Positions 16,817 to 25,160 of a DNA stretch of 64,000 nt are shown here, one piece after another. The notes under the pieces were generated by a model that saw only the letters and a program-made list of their open reading frames with translations, was not told where the DNA came from and did no database searches. Position numbers and translations under genes: made by a program. How positions within the stretch are numbered: position 1 is the stretch's first letter; each line of letters opens with the position of its first letter. This stretch comes from Ponticaulis profundi (GTDB lineage Bacteria; Pseudomonadota; Alphaproteobacteria; Caulobacterales; Hyphomonadaceae), in contig NZ_JBHSSW010000004.1 in NCBI RefSeq assembly GCF_042659465.1, forward strand, positions 310,001-374,000, read 5' to 3'.

Positions 16817-19800
16817 TGACTGAAGCAGCTCCGAAAAAGAAAAGCAGGTTCTGGCGCTACAGCGCGATCGCGCTCGGTGTTCTGGTTGTATTGCTGGTTG
16901 TCCTGTTTTTTGCAGCGCGCTGGTATGTGTCCAGTCCAACAGGATTGAATGACCTTGAGCGTCGTCTGGAAAATATGAACGTACGTGGGCAATCGGTCGA
17001 GATCGAGGGCCTGCGCGGTGACCTCTTGTCGACCTTCAGGATCCAGAAGCTCGAGCTGCAGGATAGCGAAGGCGTCTGGGCCACGGCTGAGGACATTGAA
17101 CTGGCCTGGAAACCGTTTGGACTGGTTCGAAAACGGCTTCGACTTAATCTCGTGAGCTTTGGCGATATCAATGTTGCCAGGCGTCCGGATCTGGAGCCGG
17201 GAGAAGAAAAAGACCCTTCTTCGTCCGGAAGCTTCCCGCTGAATCTTGTGCGACTTGATCGTTTGAACATTGATCGCTTCCTCCTTGAGGAAGGTGTCTT
17301 GCCTCGCCGTGTCGCTGGCGCAGCCAATGGTGACATCTGGTGGTCAGCCGATGCAGCTCTGATCAATCTGGATGTTCGTCCTGAGTCTGAAGAGGGCGAC
17401 GAATTGTTCGCTCATCTGGCCTGGGATAGCCGCACGCCGCTGAATGGTGAGCTGAAGCTTGTTGGTCCTGCGGGCGGACTCTTTGCGAGCCTTGCGCGTA
17501 TTCCGGATGGCCAGAACATCACGGCAGAAATCGATCTTCAGCAAAAGAGCGACTACGTAAAAGGCACAGGCGTGGTCGATATCGCTGGTGAGGACTGGAT
17601 CAATATCGAGCTGGAACCGGACTTTACGCGACAGGCTGCCTTTGTGAATGTCGATCTGGCGCGCCATCCGATGACGCGTGAGCTGGTCTCCAGATTGGGA
17701 CCTGCGCTCGAATTTTCGACTGAGTTTGATCCCGTCGATGCTGTCGAAACCATGACGGCGAGCCTGCAGTCCGAGGCGATGCGTCTCGATGTGCGAAATA
17801 TGGTGTCTGGGCAACGCAGGCGATCTGCAGATGTCGCGCTGACGATTTTGCGGCCTAACATGCTGGTTCAATCCGATGGTGTGGATCTTGAGCCGTTTGT
17901 CCTGGCGGGCGATGTCCGTTCGCAGGGAGATGGCTATCAGTTCGATGGACGTTTGAGTGGCCGACGGATTACCACGGATGTGTTCGCCTCTGATGTCGTA
18001 TCAGGTCCGCTGACGATCAACTATGTCGGTGACGTGATTGATGTGAAAACGGCCATTCGCGGCGAAGCCATTGAACTCGACCTTGGCGAACGCGAAACCC
18101 GTTTCGGGTTTCTGACGCTGTCTGGCGATATTGCCTATGACATCTCCGAACAAAGCCTTCTGATCAACAATCTCGATCTCGAAACGCCGAATTCCCGTGT
18201 CAAAGCGGTTGGTTCCTCGACTCTCGGCGATGTCCGGACGGCGCAGCTCAACGGTGACGTCTTTGTTGATCTCGCAGAGTTCGGTTTCCTCTCGTCTGGC
18301 CGTGTGGAAGGTGGATGGACCATTGAACAACAGGGTCGCCAGGGACAGATCTTTTCAGTCGATCTGACAGGTAACGGGCTCGAAAATGTTTCAGAAGAGC
18401 TGTCTGACTGGCTTGGGCCGCAAGTTGGCCTGCGCGCGCGTGGTCGTCTCAATCAGCAGATGGATCTGACGGTTACCGAACTCAGAGCGACGACGTCGGC
18501 AGCCACCGTGACAGGGCAGCTTCAGCGCGCTCATACGGGCAGGCTGGTCGCCAGTGGTGAGGTCGAAACCAGCGAGACCTATCCTCTGTATGAAACAGCT
18601 CCGGACCTCACCGGTACGTTCGCGGTCGAGGGCATGTTGGATGACCTCGAAATTGATCTGCGAATGGCGGCATCCGAGGTTGGAAGCGGTGGCGCGGCGC
18701 TGGTCCGGCCGGTTGTGAATTTCAGCGGTCGCCGGTCCGGCGATATTCTCGACGGCAATCTCCGTGTAAACGGTGTTTACAATGGTGAGCCTCTGACTCT
18801 GACTTCGAATGTCGGTCAGCAGGGCGCGCGCTGGCGGGTCTCGGACCTCGTCGGGCGCTGGCAGACGTTGGACCTGACAGCGAGTCTGGTTGGTGACGGC
18901 GGTGATTTCGATGCAATTGAGGGCGATGCGCGTCTGACCGGCAGCCTGCCAGACCTTCTCCCCGCTGAGTCGATTGATGTTCGCTTCGCGAAAACAGGTA
19001 CCCGCATGAATGCCCGTGCTGAAGTGACCCAATTGATGGCAGGCAGTTTCGAGGATGGAAATCTGGTTGCGACCGTGGTCGGTGACATGTCCGAACTGGA
19101 ATATGAGGCCGCTTATGAAGGCACGTCGACATTCAGCGGACTTCGTCAGCCCGCAACGCTGAAGGTATCCGGTGAAGTCATTGAGCCAATATCGCAAGCG
19201 CCTGAGGCGCGCGGTGTGTTTGTTGGTCAGATGCTCAACGAACCTTTTGAAAGCACCGATCCTTTTGTTGTGCGCCGAACGCCAGACGGACTCTTCGGAG
19301 ACATTTCCTTGCGCGCAGTGGGTGGCACGCTCGAGGCAACGCTGAACGAAGCATCGGCGCAGCCCGCACGCGTTGACCTGACAGGTGTCTCACTCGGACG
19401 CTTGCTGGCGATGCTGGGCCGTGAGCCAGTCGAAGGTGATGCCAATCTGACCTTCTCGCTCGATCGCGGTGAAGCCGGGATTGTGACTGGCCAGCTCAGT
19501 GGCGGTTTGCAGCAGGTTTCCGTGCCGGGACGAGACGTGGATCCGGTAGATCTGAATCTCAACGGTGTGTTTGGCCCAGAAGAGAGCGTTCTGACAATCA
19601 CGACACCGGATCGTCAGGACCTGCAGGCACGACTCGATTTCGATGTACCGGCTGTTACGCAGGCCAGCCTCCCATATTTTGAGCCGACTCCCGTCGAAAA
19701 TGCACGCTTTGAAGCACGCATTTATGGGGTGATCGACAATATGGCTGCGATCTTCCTGCCGGAAAATCTGAAGCTTGGCGGGGAGATCAATACAGAGCTT

Positions 19801-20955
19801 TCTGGCAATCTCGCATTTGAACCTTCCAGCCTGGAAGGGCGAATGACATTCGCGGAAGGCTTGCTGCAGCATGAGGATTTCGGCACGGATCTGGAAGCGA
19901 TCAATTTCGAACTGACCATTGTTGATCAGGTGCTTCAGCTTGCTCGCTTTGATGCCAATGGCCGAACAGGCGGCACGCTGACCGGGACAGGCCAGCTCAA
20001 TATGGCGGAGGGCTTCAACAGCACACTGGAACTCCGCGCTGACAATCTCTCCGTTGTTGACCGGCGCGAGGTCGAAGCCACGGCGTCTGGAACGCTGGGC
20101 CTTGGCGTGGACAATGACAAATTCGAGATTGTGGGCGATCTCACCGTCAATGAGGGCCGTTTCAATCTGGATCGGTTGCCGAGCCCGTCTGCCCCCACAC
20201 TCGACGTCTCGTTTGAAGAGGAAGTCGAAGAGGTTCGCCCTGAGCGCGAACGTCGTGTGACGCTGGATATCAAGGTTTCCGGTCCCCGCAGTCTTTATCT
20301 GACAGGGAAGGGCATGGATGCTGAGCTTGCACTTGATGCGTCCATCACAGGCACGGCGAATGATCCGAACATCAATGGCACGGCCCGTATTGTTCGTGGA
20401 CGGTTCGAACTGCTTGGCAAGCGCTTCACATTTGCGGATAGCAATATCCGGATTGCCGGAGATCCAATGGATGCGCGGCTGGATATTCTTGCCGTTCGCG
20501 ATACGGAAGATTTTCTGGCGAAAGTCGCGATCACCGGAACGCCGGAACGGCCTGCCATTGATTTGAGCGCAGAACCAAGTCTGCCCGAAGACGAAGTGCT
20601 CTCGCGCGTTCTCTTCGGCCGCTCACCATCTCAGTTGACCGGGCTGGAAGCGGCACGTCTCGCGGCTGCGCTTGCACAACTGTCTGGCGGCGGCGGTTTT
20701 GACCTGATGGGCGGGATCGAAAACATCACCGGTCTCGACTCGGTGGATGTCAGTCAGACCGATGGAGGACAGTTCCAGGTCGCGACGGGCCGGTATTTGT
20801 CAGATGATGTTTATCTCGAGCTGAGCTCAACGGCTTCTGGTGCGCCAGGTGTCAGCGTTGAGTGGGAAGCCCGCGATAACGTCTCTGTTGAGGCAGAGAG
20901 CGTTCCGAATGAAGGTCAGAGCCTGTCCATTCAGTGGAAACGTGACTTCGAATAG
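16816..20955 (+). CDS. tamB: Translocation and assembly module protein TamB
   Basis: 1379 residues. A single N-terminal transmembrane helix (about 14-36) anchors it in the inner membrane. The long middle is made of repeating beta-strands (the DUF490-type beta-taco groove seen in AsmA/TamB bridge proteins) and the C-terminal 350 residues form the conserved TamB domain, including GTARIVRGRFELLGKRF and LFGRSPSQLTGLEAARLA. TamB spans the periplasm and, with TamA, helps insert outer membrane proteins; recent work also implicates this family in phospholipid transport. The start overlaps the tamA stop by one base. A terminator follows 30 bases after its stop. Confidence 0.94.
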   Translation: MTEAAPKKKSRFWRYSAIALGVLVVLLVVLFFAARWYVSSPTGLNDLERRLENMNVRGQSVEIEGLRGDLLSTFRIQKLELQDSEGVWATAEDIELAWKPFGLVRKRLRLNLVSFGDINVARRPDLEPGEEKDPSSSGSFPLNLVRLDRLNIDRFLLEEGVLPRRVAGAANGDIWWSADAALINLDVRPESEEGDELFAHLAWDSRTPLNGELKLVGPAGGLFASLARIPDGQNITAEIDLQQKSDYVKGTGVVDIAGEDWINIELEPDFTRQAAFVNVDLARHPMTRELVSRLGPALEFSTEFDPVDAVETMTASLQSEAMRLDVRNMVSGQRRRSADVALTILRPNMLVQSDGVDLEPFVLAGDVRSQGDGYQFDGRLSGRRITTDVFASDVVSGPLTINYVGDVIDVKTAIRGEAIELDLGERETRFGFLTLSGDIAYDISEQSLLINNLDLETPNSRVKAVGSSTLGDVRTAQLNGDVFVDLAEFGFLSSGRVEGGWTIEQQGRQGQIFSVDLTGNGLENVSEELSDWLGPQVGLRARGRLNQQMDLTVTELRATTSAATVTGQLQRAHTGRLVASGEVETSETYPLYETAPDLTGTFAVEGMLDDLEIDLRMAASEVGSGGAALVRPVVNFSGRRSGDILDGNLRVNGVYNGEPLTLTSNVGQQGARWRVSDLVGRWQTLDLTASLVGDGGDFDAIEGDARLTGSLPDLLPAESIDVRFAKTGTRMNARAEVTQLMAGSFEDGNLVATVVGDMSELEYEAAYEGTSTFSGLRQPATLKVSGEVIEPISQAPEARGVFVGQMLNEPFESTDPFVVRRTPDGLFGDISLRAVGGTLEATLNEASAQPARVDLTGVSLGRLLAMLGREPVEGDANLTFSLDRGEAGIVTGQLSGGLQQVSVPGRDVDPVDLNLNGVFGPEESVLTITTPDRQDLQARLDFDVPAVTQASLPYFEPTPVENARFEARIYGVIDNMAAIFLPENLKLGGEINTELSGNLAFEPSSLEGRMTFAEGLLQHEDFGTDLEAINFELTIVDQVLQLARFDANGRTGGTLTGTGQLNMAEGFNSTLELRADNLSVVDRREVEATASGTLGLGVDNDKFEIVGDLTVNEGRFNLDRLPSPSAPTLDVSFEEEVEEVRPERERRVTLDIKVSGPRSLYLTGKGMDAELALDASITGTANDPNINGTARIVRGRFELLGKRFTFADSNIRIAGDPMDARLDILAVRDTEDFLAKVAITGTPERPAIDLSAEPSLPEDEVLSRVLFGRSPSQLTGLEAARLAAALAQLSGGGGFDLMGGIENITGLDSVDVSQTDGGQFQVATGRYLSDDVYLELSSTASGAPGVSVEWEARDNVSVEAESVPNEGQSLSIQWKRDFE

Positions 20956-20982
20956 CGTTCCGGACAAGATCAGGGATCACAT

Positions 20983-21018
20983 ACAGAAAAAGGCCCTCAG
21001 ATTGAGGGCCTTTTTTTG
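20983..21018. terminator. Bidirectional intrinsic terminator
   Basis: Stem AAAAAGGCCCTCA / TGAGGGCCTTTTT around a short GAT loop, with A-run and T7 run on the two sides. It separates tamB (plus) from the convergent gene ending at 21035 (minus). Confidence 0.9.
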
Positions 21019-21034
21019 CTATGTCCGAAAAGCT

Positions 21035-21691
21035 CTAGAAGTTTTTCGCGAGCGAAATGCCGGCAAAGCCTTCGGTTTTGGAGTTGCTGATACCGCCGGG
21101 AGCTGAGTATTTCGCTTCGGACTCCATATAGCTGATGGTCAGCTGGGTATCGCCGATAAAGGTTGAAACGCCGGCCTGAACGTCGCCGATCACGATCTGC
21201 TCGGTCAGCGAGACAGACATGTTGGTATCGCCGCCAATTGCGCCAGGCTTGAAGCTGAGGGCTTCGCCATCCGTCGCAGCGAAGACATACCAGCCTTTGC
21301 CTTTGCGGCCTTTGTCGATCGTCATGAAGTTACCCAGACGGATCTCGGCAGAGTAGGAGCTCAGGCCGGAATCGCTGGAACGTTCACGCGAAAAGCGCGG
21401 TTCAATTGTGAAGGTCTCAGATCCGTTCTTTCCGCCAAACTCGAACTGAGCGGCCGTGGAGAAACGTTCCTGTGTTTCAAAATCTGTGAAATGGCTCGTA
21501 GGAGACGCAGGCATCTGGCCTTGCGATACTTTGATCTGACCGAGCGTCGTCGGTGCGTCCACATCATCGAGCTGAAAGTTGGGATTTGCAGGTGTCGTAG
21601 TGGGAATGGAGTTTGTCAGCAAATTCTGCGCGATCGCGGCTGGCGTGCAGCTGATTGTCAGGCCTAAAAGGAGCGCAAAAGAGCTTTTCAT
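21035..21691 (-). CDS. Exported envelope protein, possibly an outer membrane barrel
   Basis: 218 residues from ATG 21691; the frame extends six codons further but the signal peptide begins here (MKSSFALLLGLTISCTPAAIAQ). I do not recognise the family. After a polar N-terminal linker the sequence alternates hydrophobic and polar residues and ends in SLAKNF. The terminal Phe and strand-like pattern (about 100-218) suit a small outer membrane beta-barrel. A cysteine within the signal (SCTPA) is not in a good lipobox. It is convergent with tamB and has its own promoter region upstream. Confidence 0.6.
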   Translation of the reverse strand: MKSSFALLLGLTISCTPAAIAQNLLTNSIPTTTPANPNFQLDDVDAPTTLGQIKVSQGQMPASPTSHFTDFETQERFSTAAQFEFGGKNGSETFTIEPRFSRERSSDSGLSSYSAEIRLGNFMTIDKGRKGKGWYVFAATDGEALSFKPGAIGGDTNMSVSLTEQIVIGDVQAGVSTFIGDTQLTISYMESEAKYSAPGGISNSKTEGFAGISLAKNF

Positions 21692-22017
21692 ATGTCCACC
21701 ACCGAGCAAATTAAGAGCTACATATTCGATACGCTACAAACACGAACTGGTTCCGCGGAACGTCTTAAAAATCAACTATAACGACGTGTCCGCATTTATT
21801 CCGGTCTTCAACCACTACGATTATGCATAATCGTGACTAGATTGTGTCCAGAGTAACAGAAATTTTATGTGATCGGGAGTGAATTGACTGCGAAAAAAGC
21901 AGTTCTTCTGTGGCTGGCAACTACCACACTGAAAAGTAAAGAAATAAAACAGATCACGAAATGCTACGAATATATGCAGTGGCGAAACAGGAAGACATTC
22001 GCCCTTAAAACGTGATC
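21692..22017. other. Intergenic region, no gene seen
   Basis: About 325 AT-rich bases upstream of the minus-strand gene at 21035-21691 and downstream of the RcnB-like gene. Open frames here are short and lack ribosome binding sites or recognisable products. It must carry the promoter of the 21035 gene. I see no RNA gene. Confidence 0.4.
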
Positions 22018-22055
22018 GTGGCTTGCTTTCAGGCATCATTCGGAAAGCAAGCCAC
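22018..22055 (-). terminator. Probable terminator hairpin of the RcnB-like gene
   Basis: Thirteen-base inverted repeat (GTGGCTTGCTTTC at 22018-22030 and its complement at 22043-22055, 12-base loop). It begins 14 bases past the stop at 22069 on the minus strand. The downstream T-run is weak (TTTT after seven bases), so termination may be partial. Confidence 0.6.
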
Positions 22056-22068
22056 TGAATTTTCGGGA

Positions 22069-22683
22069 TCAGTATCCGCCAGCAATGGCGCCGATAATCA
22101 CGCCAGCGATCAGGCCGGTTCCAATAGCGGTCAGATAGGCATCGCCATCATAATTGACCCAGTAGTGACCGCGCGGCGGGGTATAAAGACCATAACGCCA
22201 GTAATCGTTCACAACATAACGGGACGGATAATAGGCGCGTGTGCCGACCCCATACCGTGGGCTGTAATTGCGGTATCGCGGAATGGAATAGACACGCGGT
22301 GCATAGCGAACGCGCACTTTCGGATCATAGCGATAGCTTGGACGATAGTTGGGGCCAGGGAAGCGCTTATAGTTCGAATAGCGATACGGGTTCACGCGCG
22401 GTTGATAGCGACGGTCATAATGATCGCCTCTGCCACGTTTGCCGCGATCCCAATGGCCATCCCAGCCTCCACGCCGGTCGCCGCGATCGCCTCTGCGGTC
22501 ATGGCCGTTATACCGGCGATCACCGCCCGGGCGCCCATAGCCGCGATCATTCTTGCCAGCATAACCGCGGTCGAAATCGCGTCCACCGCGTGGGTTTCCA
22601 TCTGCAAATGCCGGCGTCGCTGTTCCGACGAGGACAAGGCTGCCCGTAAGAAGCGCAATGCCGGCCATCCTGAATGGCTTCAT
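22069..22683 (-). CDS. RcnB-like periplasmic protein, RG/Tyr-rich
   Basis: 204 residues from ATG 22683, eight bases after AGGAGG. The signal peptide MKPFRMAGIALLTGSLVLVGTATPAFA is followed by a very biased region (about 28-150) dense in Arg, Gly, Asp and Tyr. Then comes a block resembling the RcnB domain (YVVNDYWRYGLYTPPRGHYWV), and finally a short Gly/Ala/Ile hydrophobic end. Escherichia coli RcnB is a periplasmic protein that modulates nickel and cobalt export. Many alphaproteobacterial members are of unknown role, and no metal transporter lies nearby. The domain call is likely; metal binding is not shown. The gene is monocistronic with a hairpin terminator. Confidence 0.72.
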   Translation of the reverse strand: MKPFRMAGIALLTGSLVLVGTATPAFADGNPRGGRDFDRGYAGKNDRGYGRPGGDRRYNGHDRRGDRGDRRGGWDGHWDRGKRGRGDHYDRRYQPRVNPYRYSNYKRFPGPNYRPSYRYDPKVRVRYAPRVYSIPRYRNYSPRYGVGTRAYYPSRYVVNDYWRYGLYTPPRGHYWVNYDGDAYLTAIGTGLIAGVIIGAIAGGY

Positions 22684-22800
22684 GAGAAAGCCTCCTTTGT
22701 TCTGGCCCCCACACACATGCGCAAAACATGTCAGCTGGAAGCTGAATGGTTTCTGAACAAAGTGTTAAGCTTGCTTCTGGTTCCCGGATCTCCCCGCGTT

Positions 22801-23751
22801 TCAGTCTTTGATCAGGCCGATCTCACGCAGGCGTTCCAGCAGATACGCATTCGCCGTGATCGAACCCGGATAGTGGTTTGGGTTCTCATCGGTCACGCAA
22901 TTGTCCAGAGACGCGATTTCAACATCCGGTTCGAAGTGCAGGAAGAATGGCATCGAGTAACGACTGAAACGGGACCGCTCGGGAGCCGGGTTCACAACCT
23001 GGTGCGTGGTGGACTGCAGGACATTGTTCGTCAGGCGCTGTAGCATGTCGCCAACATTGATCACCATTGAACCTTCAGGTGCGTAGACCGGGATCCAGTT
23101 GTCAGCGCCGCGCGGCTTGACCTGCAGGCCAGCTTCGTCCGCACCGAGCAGAAGCGTAATGACATTGATGTCTTCATGAGCTGCCGCACGGACAGATCCT
23201 TCAGCTGGCGGCGTTTCCTGAGCCGGGTAGTGCAGCAGGCGGAGGATGGAATTTCCTTCCTTTACGCGCTTGGTGAAGTAGTCGGCTTCCAGGTCGAGGC
23301 CAATCGCGATGCTGCGCAGCAGATCCTGGCCGAGCATGTCGAACGCTTGAAACAGCTCGTTGGTGGCACCGTCAAAGTCGCTGACCTCGGAGACGCTTGG
23401 CGTTTCAGCCATGATATCGGCTTTCGGGTGATCTGCCGGAAGGTTGCGGCCCGTGTGCCAGAATTCTTTCAGGTCGATCGCCGCCACGCCTTTTGCATTC
23501 TCCGTGCCGAACGGCGTATATCCACGCTGGCCACCGCCTTGCGGATCGAAATAGTTTTGCTTCAGGTCAGCGGGCAGGGCGAAGAAGTCGCGTGATGCTT
23601 TATAGGCGCGATCAATCAGAGCCTGATCCAGTCCGTGATCCTCGATGACGGCAAATCCCGTCTCTTTGAAAGAGGTCATCAGGGCATTGCGAAATGCCTC
23701 AGCATTCTGATCGCGGAGTTTCAGTGAGATGGGTTTGATTTCGAAAGACAT
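22801..23751 (-). CDS. 2-oxoglutarate/Fe(II) oxygenase of the isopenicillin N synthase family
   Basis: 316 residues from ATG 23751; the frame continues 45 codons upstream, but the DIOX_N-type domain begins at this ATG. The N-terminal part (GFAVIEDHGLDQALIDRAYK) and the core HED (H192, D194), H250 and RYS (R264, S266) supply the iron ligands and the 2-oxoglutarate contact. The family hydroxylates or desaturates small molecules; the substrate cannot be inferred. Length and motif order are normal. It stands alone, with RcnB-like and Sel1 genes as neighbours, and looks cytoplasmic. Confidence 0.88.
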   Translation of the reverse strand: MSFEIKPISLKLRDQNAEAFRNALMTSFKETGFAVIEDHGLDQALIDRAYKASRDFFALPADLKQNYFDPQGGGQRGYTPFGTENAKGVAAIDLKEFWHTGRNLPADHPKADIMAETPSVSEVSDFDGATNELFQAFDMLGQDLLRSIAIGLDLEADYFTKRVKEGNSILRLLHYPAQETPPAEGSVRAAAHEDINVITLLLGADEAGLQVKPRGADNWIPVYAPEGSMVINVGDMLQRLTNNVLQSTTHQVVNPAPERSRFSRYSMPFFLHFEPDVEIASLDNCVTDENPNHYPGSITANAYLLERLREIGLIKD

Positions 23752-24065
23752 GCGCAAATCCCGAAGTTTTGGTGGACCATAGCCTGCTTTGAGCGGGCGA
23801 GCCACGATGCGGATGTCGCACCTACTTCTTTTGTGTTGGCGTGTGAAGTCTGTTTTGCATACGAATATTAGGAGTGCAGAAACCAAGCTGAATCAAAAGT
23901 TATCATGTATTTTTTTGTCTATATTTAAATGCGACAAAATTAGTTTAATTAACCATCAAGCAATGACTCTTGTCCTTACTTCACCTGTCGGCAGTTGCTG
24001 ACGTGATGGTGGGCGTGATCGATCCCAAGAAATGGGGCGGCGCTCAGAAGTACAGGAGAGACAGA
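23752..24065. promoter_or_regulatory. Divergent intergenic region with a CtrA-like motif
   Basis: About 314 AT-rich bases between the oxygenase and the Sel1 gene, which diverge. The octamer TTAACCAT at 23949-23956 equals a CtrA half-site described in Caulobacter, within TTTAATTAACCAT. A full TTAA-N7-TTAA box is not present. A small frame across 23970 lacks its own ribosome binding site. No RNA gene seen. Confidence 0.35.
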
Positions 24066-24338
24066 ATGGCTTTTTCTGAAACACAACTCGAAAGCCCTTG
24101 CGAAGAACTCGGTCCGGAGTCTGCACCGGAAGACCTTTACCGTATGGGCCTCGTCTATTCCACTGGAATGGGTGTCGCGACAGATTATGTCAAAGCGCAC
24201 AAATGGTTCAATCTTGCAGCTCTGCGTGGTTACACCGAAGCCAAGGAGTCCCGTAAGGAACTGGCTGACTACATGAGCAGTGAAGAAATTGCCGAAGCGC
24301 AAAAAGCAGCACGTGAGTGGCTGAAGCTTGCACACTAA
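24066..24338 (+). CDS. Small Sel1-repeat protein
   Basis: 90 residues from ATG 24066, behind AGGAG; an open frame extends upstream to 23970, but the ribosome binding site selects this start. It contains one and a half Sel1-like (TPR-related) repeats: LYRMGLVYSTGMGVATDYVK and AHKWFNLAALRGYTEA, ending in a helix with AREWLK. Sel1 proteins act as adaptors. This short form, with the AHKWFNLAA signature, is common in Alphaproteobacteria and has no known partner. There is no signal peptide, so it is cytoplasmic. Its stop lies three bases from the stop of the convergent exporter gene, leaving no room for a separate terminator. Confidence 0.8.
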   Translation: MAFSETQLESPCEELGPESAPEDLYRMGLVYSTGMGVATDYVKAHKWFNLAALRGYTEAKESRKELADYMSSEEIAEAQKAAREWLKLAH

Positions 24339-24341
24339 GCT

Positions 24342-25049
24342 TCAGCGATTGCCTCCGGCAACGTCATAGAACAGACTGAAATTAACGGGCAGTGCATCAC
24401 GAATGTACTGCTGTATAAAAAGGTTGTGCTGCGCGATCGGTGATTTCGGTACGTAAATCACATCGAAACGCTGCAGGGCACCAAAACGCGCGAGCTGTGG
24501 ATTGTAAATCCCGTCCCGCACGTTGAAGGCATAGCTTTGGGTTTGTCCGCTGGCATCACGCCGGACCAGGATAACCTGACGCATATTCGAACTGTCGGTG
24601 AAGCCGCCAGCCATGATGATCGCTTGCAGCGGATCGATCTGGCCGGGCATTTCAAACACACCTGGCTGGCCTACTTCGCCGCCCACGAACACCTGTTGCG
24701 GTGCAAAGGTGGTCACAAGCATATCAATCGTCGGATCAACCAGCGCCTGCGCCATGGCCTGCTGAACAGCGGACTGCGCTTGTGGTGTGGAAAGTCCGGC
24801 AATCATGACGGGCTGGATCATGGGAAGCTGCACACGACCATCCGGACCGACCGTGACGGTGCGGCTGAGTTCCGGAGCCGCCAGGAAGGAAATTTCCAGT
24901 TGGTCACCAGGGACAATCTTGTAAGCGGATCTTGAAGGCGTGAACGCTTCAAAAGCTGGTGGAGGTGTAACGCCTTCATTCTGAACAGATGACGTCGAGG
25001 CACAAGCGGAAACGAGCGCGCCAAGAATGAGCAGAGCCTGTGTCTTCAT
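24342..25049 (-). CDS. hfsD: Polysaccharide export lipoprotein, Wza/HfsD type
   Basis: 235 residues from ATG 25049; 33 extra codons are open upstream, but the lipoprotein signal (MKTQALLILGALVSAC, C16) starts here. The poly_export domain follows (YKIVPGDQLEISFLAAPEL, then VDPTIDMLVT), with SLBB-like segments QVFVGGEVGQPG and FTDSSN. It forms the outer membrane channel for a Wzy-dependent polysaccharide. It lacks the long C-terminal part of E. coli Wza, as HfsD-type proteins do. It is divergent from the chain-length gene at 25161, sharing about 110 bases of promoter region. The symbol is assigned by the surrounding gene set; a generic EPS exporter is the alternative. Confidence 0.78.
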   Translation of the reverse strand: MKTQALLILGALVSACASTSSVQNEGVTPPPAFEAFTPSRSAYKIVPGDQLEISFLAAPELSRTVTVGPDGRVQLPMIQPVMIAGLSTPQAQSAVQQAMAQALVDPTIDMLVTTFAPQQVFVGGEVGQPGVFEMPGQIDPLQAIIMAGGFTDSSNMRQVILVRRDASGQTQSYAFNVRDGIYNPQLARFGALQRFDVIYVPKSPIAQHNLFIQQYIRDALPVNFSLFYDVAGGNR

Positions 25050-25160
25050 GGTATATGCCAATTCCTCAATTCGGGGCTGAGGATCGTCCTTAATCATCAA
25101 TGAAATATTAAATGTAATTGACGAGTCTACCCTAGGGATTTGGAGCAAAAGGCCTGAAAT
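25050..25160. promoter_or_regulatory. Divergent promoter region of the polysaccharide locus
   Basis: The only gap between hfsD (minus) and hfsA (plus), so it must carry promoters for both arms. It is AT-rich, with TTAATCAT at 25091 (one mismatch to the TTAACCAT CtrA half-site) and the palindrome CCCTAGGG at 25130-25137. No precise promoter can be called. Confidence 0.4.

Noticed and set aside
22012..23043. 343-codon plus-strand frame across the RcnB-like and oxygenase genes
   Set aside because: Its Ile/Ala-rich low-complexity translation is the complement of the RG-rich gene, and it covers the end of a clear oxygenase gene.
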